Notes under the pieces: generated by a model
Told to the model about the DNA's origin: nothing
The model's database searches: none
Seen by the model: the letters and a program-made list of their open reading frames with translations, nothing else
Translations under genes and position numbers: made by a program
Shown: one piece after another, positions 27,720 to 35,595 of the stretch
How the letters are laid out: each line of letters starts with the position of its first letter
Position numbering within the stretch: the stretch's first letter is position 1
Origin: Opitutia bacterium UBA4506
GTDB lineage: Bacteria > Verrucomicrobiota > Verrucomicrobiia > Opitutales > Puniceicoccaceae
Assembly (NCBI GenBank): GCA_002388665.1
Contig: DGMY01000043.1
Coordinates: forward strand, 62,001-126,000
Reading direction: 5' to 3'
Length of the DNA: 64,000 nucleotides

Positions 27720-29866
27720 TGGGATCTCCCTCAACCGCACCGACCAACATGAATACGCCCAATCGTTTGTCCGAGATGACTATTTCCGAGATCCTTTCCA
27801 GCCTCACCCTGCAAGAGAAGGTCGCCCTCACTCATGGCAGTTTCCTCTCGGGTGGCGTCCCCCGTCTCAATGTCCCTGAGCTGGAACTCGCCGATGGACC
27901 CGTCGGCATCCGCCTGCCATCATTTGGCGTCAAACCGAAGTCGGAGATGGACGAAGAGGTCGAAGAGACCAAACCCCGGCCGGATCAGCCGGGTCGAGCC
28001 ACGGCCCTGCCGGCGACTCTTTTGCTCGCATCGACCTGGAATAAGCAAACCGCTTATGAATACGCCAAACTCTTGGCGCATGAAATGAAGGCATCGAAAA
28101 AGCACGTTTTGCTGGCTCCGGGCATCAACTTGATGCGTGATCCCCGCGGCGGACGAAATTACGAATACTTCGGCGATGACCCCTTTCTGACCGCAGAATG
28201 CGCCATCGCCTACGTACGCGGCCTGCAAGACAATGGCGTGGGAGCCAACTTGAAGCACTTTCTTGGGAATGAATGCGACCGTTCTCGCCACTTTACTTCG
28301 TCCAATATAAGCACTCCTGTGCTGCGCGAGGTCTACGCGTATCCCTTTGAACGCTCCATCCGGGAAGCAAATGCCTGGAGTGTGATGACCGGCAACAATC
28401 TCTGCCAAGGCGTACACATGTCTGAGAATGCGCCTTTGCTCAAAGAGCTACTGCGGGAAGAGTTCAACTTCGATGGCGTCATCTTAACCGATTGGCGGGC
28501 GGCCTACTCCTACAAAGCTTCCGCACTCGCCACCCTCGATATGACCACGGGCTTTTGTAAGTATGTTTATGGGGATGATAGCTTTATGGAAGCCTTGGAG
28601 TCAAACCAGCTGCCGATGACCCTCATCGACAATATGGCGCGTCGCATCCTTCAATTGTATGAGCGAGTTGGCTTGTTGTCGCCCCAGTCTCCCACAAAAC
28701 CGATCGACACCAAACGCCATGCGGAGGTAGCGAGACAGATCGCAACCGAGGGTATGGTATTGCTCAAGAACGAGAGAGAATTGCTTCCCGTAAAAGCACC
28801 GGGAAAAATTGTCCTCACCGGGCCCGGGGCCCTGAAGGCACAATTCGGGACCGGCTCGGGCCTCGTCAACAATGGCGAAGGCAACTGTTCTCCCTTCGAC
28901 GGATTCGTCACGCGCTATGGCAAAGAGGTCGTGAGCTATTTCGAAACGGTGGGTGAGGAAGAATTGATCGGAACGGATCTTGTCATCTACTTTGCGAACG
29001 CACCCGCCGGCGGCGAAGGGTTTGATCTCGAAACGATCTCGTTGCCCGATGAGCAGATCGAGGCGATCAATAGCCTGGGGGAGCAGACGGACAAGCTACT
29101 CGTGATCCTCCAAACCGGGACCGCGACCGAAACCATCCAGTGGGACGATAGCGCCGACGCCCTTCTCATCGCCTGGTATGGCGGAGAGGCCGCGGGGCAC
29201 GCCATGGCCGACTTGGTCAGCGGTGCGCTAAACCCGTCCGGTAGGCTGCCCTGCAATTTCGGCAATGCCCTGGAAGACTACCCTTGTTTCGTTCAGGGAA
29301 CCTGGCCAGCGAAACTCATTGTAGACAAACATCCGGGCAAGGCTGGGCTTCTCCCGTCGGAACGCAAAAAGATCTACGCACTCGCCGCAGACTATACCGA
29401 AGGTTTCCTGATTGGGCATCGCTGGTTTGACCGCACGGAACGCCAGCCACGCTTTCCCTTTGGCTTTGGACTGACGTACGGAGATACCTCACTGCAAAAT
29501 TTGAAGATTACTGCCCAAACCGAGGGCTGGCTTGTCCAATGTTGTGTTTCCAATCTCAGCAACCAAACGATTGACGAAGTCGTCCAACTCTACCTGAGTG
29601 CGCCATCCAGTGCCAAACCCGAGAGACCCGTTCGGCAACTGCGAGGCTTCACGAAAGTCCATGCCCCGGCTGGGGACACCACCGAAGCGTATATCACCAT
29701 TCTTCCACGCGATCTGGCCATCTACGATGAGACATCCGGCTGGATCTGCGAGGCGGGTGATTACACCGTATGGCTGGGTCGATCGAGCCAGGATTTGCCA
29801 CTGCGGGGCACCATCACCCTGAGTGCACCACAGTTCATCCACCAATCCCTCGCCGCCTCCGTTTAG
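27719..29866 (+). CDS. glycoside hydrolase family 3 enzyme
   Basis: About 715 residues from the ATG that overlaps the symporter stop; an ATG at 27749 would give a protein 10 residues shorter. LADGPVGIR, APGINLMRDPRGGRNYEYFGDDP, KHFLGNECDRSRHF and VILTDW (Asp258, the expected nucleophile) are typical GH3 motifs. A second alpha/beta domain (QTGTATETIQW, YGGEAAGHAMADLVSGALNPSG) and a C-terminal fibronectin III-like domain follow. No signal peptide, so it would act in the cytoplasm on imported oligosaccharides, probably a beta-glucosidase or related exo-activity; exact specificity cannot be read. Its stop overlaps that of the convergent sulfatase. Confidence 0.88.
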   Translation: MGSPSTAPTNMNTPNRLSEMTISEILSSLTLQEKVALTHGSFLSGGVPRLNVPELELADGPVGIRLPSFGVKPKSEMDEEVEETKPRPDQPGRATALPATLLLASTWNKQTAYEYAKLLAHEMKASKKHVLLAPGINLMRDPRGGRNYEYFGDDPFLTAECAIAYVRGLQDNGVGANLKHFLGNECDRSRHFTSSNISTPVLREVYAYPFERSIREANAWSVMTGNNLCQGVHMSENAPLLKELLREEFNFDGVILTDWRAAYSYKASALATLDMTTGFCKYVYGDDSFMEALESNQLPMTLIDNMARRILQLYERVGLLSPQSPTKPIDTKRHAEVARQIATEGMVLLKNERELLPVKAPGKIVLTGPGALKAQFGTGSGLVNNGEGNCSPFDGFVTRYGKEVVSYFETVGEEELIGTDLVIYFANAPAGGEGFDLETISLPDEQIEAINSLGEQTDKLLVILQTGTATETIQWDDSADALLIAWYGGEAAGHAMADLVSGALNPSGRLPCNFGNALEDYPCFVQGTWPAKLIVDKHPGKAGLLPSERKKIYALAADYTEGFLIGHRWFDRTERQPRFPFGFGLTYGDTSLQNLKITAQTEGWLVQCCVSNLSNQTIDEVVQLYLSAPSSAKPERPVRQLRGFTKVHAPAGDTTEAYITILPRDLAIYDETSGWICEAGDYTVWLGRSSQDLPLRGTITLSAPQFIHQSLAASV

Positions 29867-31317
29867 TGGAGCACGTCCCGGCGAGTATAGTTCCGGTGCT
29901 GAAATCCCGGCTGGGCGAAGTGCGAACGGGTTTCTTTGCGACTCTTGGCTTCGCAACTTCCGGGCAGGGGCAGATTGCGGCCTTCAATGTCATGGCGCAA
30001 TAGCGTCGAGAGTCGCTTGTGCTCGCTGGCATAGTTGCCACTGCGAATGCATTCACTGCGTTCCATGGGATCGTGGGCCAAGTCGAACATCAACTCTCCC
30101 CCGCAGGTACACGTCAGGTATTTGTAGCGTTTTTCAATGACGGCATAAAATTCATTGAAGCCCGCGATCAATTGGTCCCGGTCCACCTTGCCCTGCGCCA
30201 TAGCGAGCAGGTCGATCCCATCCATCGGCGGATGCCGATCGCCCGGCACACCAGCGAGGTTGAGCAGTGTGGGCATGATGTCCGCGTGCGTCGCCAACGA
30301 ATCGCAGCGATGCCCGCGCAGCCGACGGTGTTCAGACAGAGAGTCTGGAAGGCGCATGATCATGGGAACATGAGCTGAACCTTCGAGGTAGACGGTCTTC
30401 GCACCCATGTGATGATCGCCTAGCATCTCTCCATGGTCCGAGCAAAACACGATAACGGTGTTGTCCATTACATTGAGTTCACGCATGCGGGCGAACAGAA
30501 TCCCCAGAGAATAATCGATCTGCGTAATCAGTGCCGCATAGGCACGTCGACAGGCCCGTATTACCTCGGGGCTCAATCGGTCCGCTCCGTTCAAGTTCCA
30601 GGTGGGATACAGGAATCCCGGCGGAATATCCGCCACGTTCTGCGACCAATCGCCGAAAACGGGATCGGGTTGCGAAATACCCGCGTACAATTCCCAGAAA
30701 TTTCGGCAAGGATCAAAAGGCGGGTGTGGCTTTGAGAACCCGACGTGTAGACAAAAGGGACGGGTCTCATCCCTCGTTTCAAGAAAACGAGCGGACCGAT
30801 CAATGATCCAACGGGTGAGACTATCGGATTCGTCTACGGTGGAGATCGCTGGCTGCATTTCGTTCTGACCGAGGCCATGATCCATGGGTACGCCACAGCC
30901 TCCCCGCTTCTCCATTTCCCAATAGTAGTCGGCCAATATCTCGGTGTGCTCCCACCCGTAGTTGGTGCGGACCGGTTCGTAGTGGAGCTTGCCAACGGAT
31001 TTGGTCTGATAGCCATGTTCCGTCAGGATTGCCGGCAATGTTTCCCTCGGACGATCCGTCGTCGGCTGTCCGAAATACCCACATCCTTCAGGCATATTCA
31101 GGTACTGCCGCCCGGTGATCATTGTCGCTCTCGCGGGGACACATATCGGAGCATCGGCATACGCTCGGGTATAAGTAACCCCGGTGTCCACGAGCCAGTC
31201 CATATGTGGTGTCAACAGGTGACCAGCACCCAGCGCAGCAATCGTGTCAAAACGTTGCTGATCCGTAGTGATAAATATGATGTTGGGGCGATCGGCCTCT
31301 GCGGGGGTTGGGGTCAT
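29863..31317 (-). CDS. sulfatase (alkaline-phosphatase superfamily)
   Basis: A 484-residue sulfatase. PNIIFITTDQQRFD (residues 11-24) carries metal-binding Asp, and CVPARATMITG (Cys59) is the C-x-P-x-R signature whose Cys becomes formylglycine. GKLHYEP, HVGFSKPHPPFDP and VIVFCSDHGEMLGDHH follow in the usual order. The N-terminus MTPTPAEADR shows no signal peptide, unlike most polysaccharide sulfatases, so it may desulfate imported oligosaccharides in the cytoplasm. A long HDP-rich C-terminal region completes the fold. It is divergent from the DUF1961-like gene, with an operator candidate between them. Confidence 0.9.
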   Translation of the reverse strand: MTPTPAEADRPNIIFITTDQQRFDTIAALGAGHLLTPHMDWLVDTGVTYTRAYADAPICVPARATMITGRQYLNMPEGCGYFGQPTTDRPRETLPAILTEHGYQTKSVGKLHYEPVRTNYGWEHTEILADYYWEMEKRGGCGVPMDHGLGQNEMQPAISTVDESDSLTRWIIDRSARFLETRDETRPFCLHVGFSKPHPPFDPCRNFWELYAGISQPDPVFGDWSQNVADIPPGFLYPTWNLNGADRLSPEVIRACRRAYAALITQIDYSLGILFARMRELNVMDNTVIVFCSDHGEMLGDHHMGAKTVYLEGSAHVPMIMRLPDSLSEHRRLRGHRCDSLATHADIMPTLLNLAGVPGDRHPPMDGIDLLAMAQGKVDRDQLIAGFNEFYAVIEKRYKYLTCTCGGELMFDLAHDPMERSECIRSGNYASEHKRLSTLLRHDIEGRNLPLPGSCEAKSRKETRSHFAQPGFQHRNYTRRDVLH

Positions 31318-31376
31318 AGCGATTCAGTTGTGGATAAAGTATCGCTTCGAAGCACCGGACAGAAACGGCCCACCTA

Positions 31377-31390
31377 CTTATTCAAATAAA
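31377..31390 (-). promoter_or_regulatory. 14-bp palindrome in divergent promoter (site 6)
   Basis: CTTATTCAAATAAA: arms CTTATT and AATAAA around CA (TG on the minus strand). It lies 59 bases upstream of the sulfatase start and 42 bases upstream of the DUF1961-like start, so it could control both. Confidence 0.6.
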
Positions 31391-31432
31391 CGAAAAACGT
31401 TTCGGACCAAAGCCCAGTGAACGGTTACATGG

Positions 31433-32305
31433 ATGCATGGGAAGAAATACGCATCCCCCCTTTTGATTACCGCAGCCGCCATGACATCCAACCTACTAGT
31501 CTACACCCTTGCCACGATGGCGACACTACAAGGAAACGAGTCGGTCGATCCTTCTGCACCTCCTATCCTGATTGAGCCCGCAAACAGCAACGCTAGCACC
31601 ATCTACGAAGGCAATCAGGAGGTTCAAAGTGAGACATTAGCATTAATCGATGTAGACTGGGATCACCCGCTCTACGTCACCAGTTTTGATAAACCTAAAG
31701 ACGTAGACGACTTTGTGCTTGAGGGCGGCAAAACGATTGAGGTGAACGACGGGAAGCTGGTTCTCACCAGCGCAGGCGTTGAAACTCAATCAGCGGGCGG
31801 TAAAGCGAACCATTTGGTGGCATGGCTCAAAGAAGAAATACCGACTGACTTTTATTTGCAGTTTGATTTCCGCCCGAAGAACAAGCAACAAGGCCTCGCC
31901 ATTATTTTTTTTAATACGCGTGGTGTCGGAGGAGAGTCTGTTTTTGATTCGTCTCTCGACGAACGAGGCGGCAAGTTCCACAAATACCACAGCGGCGATC
32001 TAAACGGCTACCATCTCTCATACTGGAGCGGCAATCGAGGCAGTTCCAATCTGAGGAAAAACAAAGGCTTTCATTTAGCGGCGAGTGGAGAAGATCCCAT
32101 CTCTCAGGACACCAGTAACCACTTTCACCAGATCGGGTTGTATAAGAAAGGTGGCGTCATCCGGTACTATGTGGATGGCGAGTTAGCCCTGGAGTATGAA
32201 GACAGCTCGCCCTGGATGCATAGTGGTTGGATAGGCCTCAGACAAATGGACCATACGCATTATGGATTGTACGATCACTTCGCGGTATATCCGCTCAAGG
32301 ATTAG
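31433..32305 (+). CDS. DUF1961-like concanavalin-fold protein, possibly exported
   Basis: A 290-residue protein. The N-terminus (MHGKKYASPLLITAAAM then NLLVYTLATMA) looks like a signal peptide or anchor, followed by a polar linker to about residue 60. The rest is a lectin-like beta-sandwich: FYLQFDFRPKNKQQGLAIIF, KFHKYHSGDLNGYHLSYWSG and VIRYYVDGELALEYED. The order and the YHSGDLNGYH box match my recollection of DUF1961, a family common near glycan-degradation genes; catalytic function unknown. It converges on the esterase gene with a 4-base stop overlap. Confidence 0.65.
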   Translation: MHGKKYASPLLITAAAMTSNLLVYTLATMATLQGNESVDPSAPPILIEPANSNASTIYEGNQEVQSETLALIDVDWDHPLYVTSFDKPKDVDDFVLEGGKTIEVNDGKLVLTSAGVETQSAGGKANHLVAWLKEEIPTDFYLQFDFRPKNKQQGLAIIFFNTRGVGGESVFDSSLDERGGKFHKYHSGDLNGYHLSYWSGNRGSSNLRKNKGFHLAASGEDPISQDTSNHFHQIGLYKKGGVIRYYVDGELALEYEDSSPWMHSGWIGLRQMDHTHYGLYDHFAVYPLKD

Positions 32306-33882
32306 CGGTCTTCGATCTCACGGTAGTCCAAAGAGGTAAACGGAGATGCCGGCAGGTCGGCCGCGTTGTAAAGGTTGACTTCCGGCCAGGAGGACCAGCC
32401 ATAGCGCACATACTTTGGCGCGGAGACTTCGTCGCTCCAAACGATGACTTCACTACCGGCAATAGTCGCTTCTGCTTCCTTGAAAACTCCATCGCTACCC
32501 GCGATTTCAAACCCGGCCAAACGATCCGAAGGGGGCTGGGGTGACCCCTCGAGCATCACCGGTGGCTGGCCGATTTTTAGACCAGCTGCATAGTCAAAAG
32601 ACACTTGGATCCGCCCCCTCTCAGCCAGGGAGTTCCGATACATCGGCCCCATGTAGAGATCCTCCTGGCCATAGGCCAGGCCCAACGCAGCAATCGCCAC
32701 ACGCTCTCCGACGGTTTCCTTGTTGGCTGGATGGACATTTGATCGTTCGCCAAGATCCGTTGTCGTAACCATCGCTACGTTGCGCTCACGAAGAGTCAGG
32801 CGCTGAGCCTCAAAGAGAAATGGCAAGCTACGCCCCGGACGCCATCCTGCGTGCTGCACGTAGACGATTGGGAAATCGCCCACCCCCCAACGCTCCCGCA
32901 AATCATGAAAGAGATTCGGGAGAAGTGTCGCATACTCGATAGCATCTTCCTTCGTCCGACTGTTGCTATTTCCCTGATACCAAACCAGGCCCTTGATCGG
33001 AAATGGGACGAGCGGGTGAATCATCCCGTTGTAAAGAACTGATGGCAGATTCGGATCACTGGCCGGGGGGCGCACCTTAGCGGGTCTCACGGGCCTAGGC
33101 CGCACCTTGTTCGCCCGGTCCTCCTTATACTGCTTCAAGGCGGCCCTATACTTCGGTTCAACCACCGCAAAATATTGCTCGGTCAATTCTTCAACGCTCT
33201 CAGGGCTATAGTCGGCGATCGCAGCGTAGTGCTGCAGGGATGGCTCAGTCCGAAGAGCTTCAAGACTGCTCCACGCCTGAGCAGCCGTCCCGCTATAGCT
33301 TACCCCAATGATGCCAATGGGCACGTCACCCAGGGCTTTCTGTAGGTCTACGCCAAAGTAATACCCCACCGCGGAAAAGTTGCGGGCGGTCTTGGGTGTA
33401 CACGGTTTCCACGTGCCTTTCATCGCGTCCTCTTTTTCGAACGACCTTCGCGTAGGCACTTCGAACAGGCGAAGACTCGGGTGGTTGGCTTGCCAAATCT
33501 CCGACTTGCCTTTGTGTGATTTTCCGAGCGGCCAAACCATGTTGGACTGCCCTCCACATATCCAAACATCCCCGACGACGACGTTTTGCAACGTGAGCAC
33601 TTGGTCCGGGCCTTCAACCAGAAACTCAATGGGATCCGTCGTGGCTTCGAGAGGCTCGAGGACAACGCGCCATTTTCCATCAATCGCCTGCGTTTGTTCA
33701 CTATGGCCAGCCACAGCGACGTCGACGATTTCGCCATCTGTTGCCTCGCCCCAAATTGTCAATGGTACCCCGCTCTGGAGAACCATGTTGTCCGTGTAGA
33801 TCGACGCCAGAGAGACCTCGGCCCAAGTGGCCAGTGGAGCAAGGGCTAACAGTGAAGGAAGAACAAACTTCTGGATGCGCAT
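32302..33882 (-). CDS. sialate O-acetylesterase family protein
   Basis: A 526-residue secreted SGNH-type esterase. Signal peptide MRIQKFVLPSLLALAPLATWA, then a beta domain (DNMVLQSGVPLTIWGEA), then the hydrolase domain with CGGQSNMVWPLG (Ser113 nucleophile), IGVSYSGTAAQAW, WYQGNSNS, and DLGERSNVHPANK near residue 380 providing the Asp-His pair. Such enzymes remove acetyl groups from sialic acid or plant polysaccharides; with a pectate-lyase-like gene next to it, polysaccharide deacetylation is more likely. It starts 15 bases after the pectate-lyase-like stop, so they form one operon. Confidence 0.87.
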   Translation of the reverse strand: MRIQKFVLPSLLALAPLATWAEVSLASIYTDNMVLQSGVPLTIWGEATDGEIVDVAVAGHSEQTQAIDGKWRVVLEPLEATTDPIEFLVEGPDQVLTLQNVVVGDVWICGGQSNMVWPLGKSHKGKSEIWQANHPSLRLFEVPTRRSFEKEDAMKGTWKPCTPKTARNFSAVGYYFGVDLQKALGDVPIGIIGVSYSGTAAQAWSSLEALRTEPSLQHYAAIADYSPESVEELTEQYFAVVEPKYRAALKQYKEDRANKVRPRPVRPAKVRPPASDPNLPSVLYNGMIHPLVPFPIKGLVWYQGNSNSRTKEDAIEYATLLPNLFHDLRERWGVGDFPIVYVQHAGWRPGRSLPFLFEAQRLTLRERNVAMVTTTDLGERSNVHPANKETVGERVAIAALGLAYGQEDLYMGPMYRNSLAERGRIQVSFDYAAGLKIGQPPVMLEGSPQPPSDRLAGFEIAGSDGVFKEAEATIAGSEVIVWSDEVSAPKYVRYGWSSWPEVNLYNAADLPASPFTSLDYREIEDR

Positions 33883-33897
33883 TTTCAGACCCCCGTG

Positions 33898-35325
33898 TTA
33901 CAGAATGTCGCCGGCCAACTCGTTAAGAAAGCTTTCCAAGTTCGTATATCCGTCGCCATTGGCATCCGCATTGCGGTCTTCCGGATCGGTCGGGTCGAGT
34001 CCGTGCTGGAGCTCCCAAAGGTCGTCCATGCCATCCATATCCTCGTCCGGGTAGGGCTCCCCGTTTTCGTAATCCGGGAATTGCGGATAGGCGCTGTCCG
34101 CCAGAAATGGGGTAAGAGATTTGGTTCCCGTGTTATTCCGAATCTTCTCAATAAACGCTTGGTCCGCGACATCCCGCAGGGGGACCATGCGCCCAACCGT
34201 ATCCAGCAATAAGGCTTCGACTTCATCCGCGGGTATGGGCTGGAGGTCATAGAGCGGACGAGCGGGCTCAGAGACCAAAGCGTCTGGGCTCGAAGGTTTG
34301 CGGCGATCGTTGCTCATGCTCACCGTCTCACCGAGCTCATTGATATTCCCATCAATGTACACGTTGGCACCAGGCTGTAGGTCAATGCCCACGATTTCCT
34401 TCCCTCTGCCATCAACCCGTTTGTAGACGTTGTTCACGACGTTGATGTTCTTCGTCTCTACTAGTTTAAAGGGTTTATTGGCCCTCTTCCCGGTCGTATC
34501 GGTGATGATTGTCCCAGCGACAAAATTGTAAGCCAGATTGTTCACTACGTCAGCGTTGATCACATCGCTTACGCGGGGATTTCTCCGACGGCAATCAATG
34601 GTAACGTTGCGGTAGTACGTGACTTCCTGAGTGCCTGCGCCAAACAAGGGTCCGTACCCATGCGGGTGCCCTTGGTCGGGGCGAAGTTCTGCCGAATCGA
34701 GAGGTTCGGCGAATAGAGAATTTTGGACGGTGAGCCCCCGTGTATCCATGAACCAACTGCTCACTGCTTCATCCAGGGTCCAACTGATGGAAAGATGATC
34801 GACGATACAATCCGTTGTGTGGGAAAAGCCTATCCCGTCAGCGTTCTCCCGCTCCTTCCAATGGCGATCCTGGAGTTCACCAATGCGCACGGCCAGGTGG
34901 CGTACAATCTGGTTGTCCCCCTTGAGGTGAATCGTGTCATTGACCAACGTGATGCCATCGCCCGGAGCCGTTTGACCCGCGATCGTCAATTTCCCCTGGC
35001 TGGCAACAATCGCTTCCTTCAAGACAATGCTCCCGCCGACACGAAATACGACGGTGCGCGGTGTGTCCGGGTTTCGATTGGTCAGCGCATCACGCAAGGT
35101 GCCCACGCCATCGTCCTCGAGGGAGTCGACAAAGTACACTTCGCCGCCGCGCCCGCCAGTGGATGCGGCACCATAACCTTGTGCCGTCGGGAAAGCGCGT
35201 TGCCGACCGTCGGTCAATTTGGCAACTTCAGCCGGAATGGCTGGGATCGGTTCCGCGCCGCTCACCACACTTGTGGATAGTACGCAGCAAAACAAGGCAG
35301 TGGGTAGTTTCGGGATAAGTTTCAT
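33898..35325 (-). CDS. pectate lyase family protein with calcium-binding C-terminus
   Basis: A 475-residue secreted parallel beta-helix protein. Signal peptide MKLIPKLPTALFCCVLSTSVVSGA. AFPTAQGYGAASTGGRGGEV and GTLRDAL are the usual opening of PL1-like pectate lyases of Bacteroidota and Verrucomicrobiota. LTIAGQTAPGDGI, CIVDHLSISWTLDE and VINADVVNNLAYNF continue the helix. The C-terminal 45 residues (DEDMDGMDDLWELQHGLDP then DANGDGYTNLESFLNELAG) form thrombospondin type-3/EF-hand-like calcium loops. It likely cleaves a uronic-acid polymer by beta-elimination; polymer not determined. First gene of an operon with the O-acetylesterase. Confidence 0.82.
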   Translation of the reverse strand: MKLIPKLPTALFCCVLSTSVVSGAEPIPAIPAEVAKLTDGRQRAFPTAQGYGAASTGGRGGEVYFVDSLEDDGVGTLRDALTNRNPDTPRTVVFRVGGSIVLKEAIVASQGKLTIAGQTAPGDGITLVNDTIHLKGDNQIVRHLAVRIGELQDRHWKERENADGIGFSHTTDCIVDHLSISWTLDEAVSSWFMDTRGLTVQNSLFAEPLDSAELRPDQGHPHGYGPLFGAGTQEVTYYRNVTIDCRRRNPRVSDVINADVVNNLAYNFVAGTIITDTTGKRANKPFKLVETKNINVVNNVYKRVDGRGKEIVGIDLQPGANVYIDGNINELGETVSMSNDRRKPSSPDALVSEPARPLYDLQPIPADEVEALLLDTVGRMVPLRDVADQAFIEKIRNNTGTKSLTPFLADSAYPQFPDYENGEPYPDEDMDGMDDLWELQHGLDPTDPEDRNADANGDGYTNLESFLNELAGDIL

Positions 35326-35391
35326 ATAGCTCCAAAGGAAGGTTCTGCCTCATTCTCGCTCGGCAATTCATCATACACCATCATCGGATCG

Positions 35392-35405
35392 TTTATTAAG
35401 ATAAG
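35392..35405 (-). promoter_or_regulatory. 14-bp imperfect palindrome upstream of pectate lyase gene (site 7)
   Basis: TTTATTAAGATAAG: arms TTTATT and GATAAG around AA, 4 of 6 complementary, 66 bases upstream of the pectate-lyase-like start. Accepted because both arms match the consensus and the position fits the other sites. Confidence 0.45.
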
Positions 35406-35595
35406 CGTACGGCGGGAGGAGGGAAAATGTCACTTGTTTAAGGATCCAACGAAATGAATGGCTCCCGCCTATCGCTGCCAAGGGCTGAATGAAACGCCCC
35501 GCGTTGCCTGGGTGCCCCTGCGATTCGTCTTGCCACCTCATGCCCCCCTCTTTCGATCCGCAGCAGGACAAGCGATACGTACAAAAGGGATCCCT

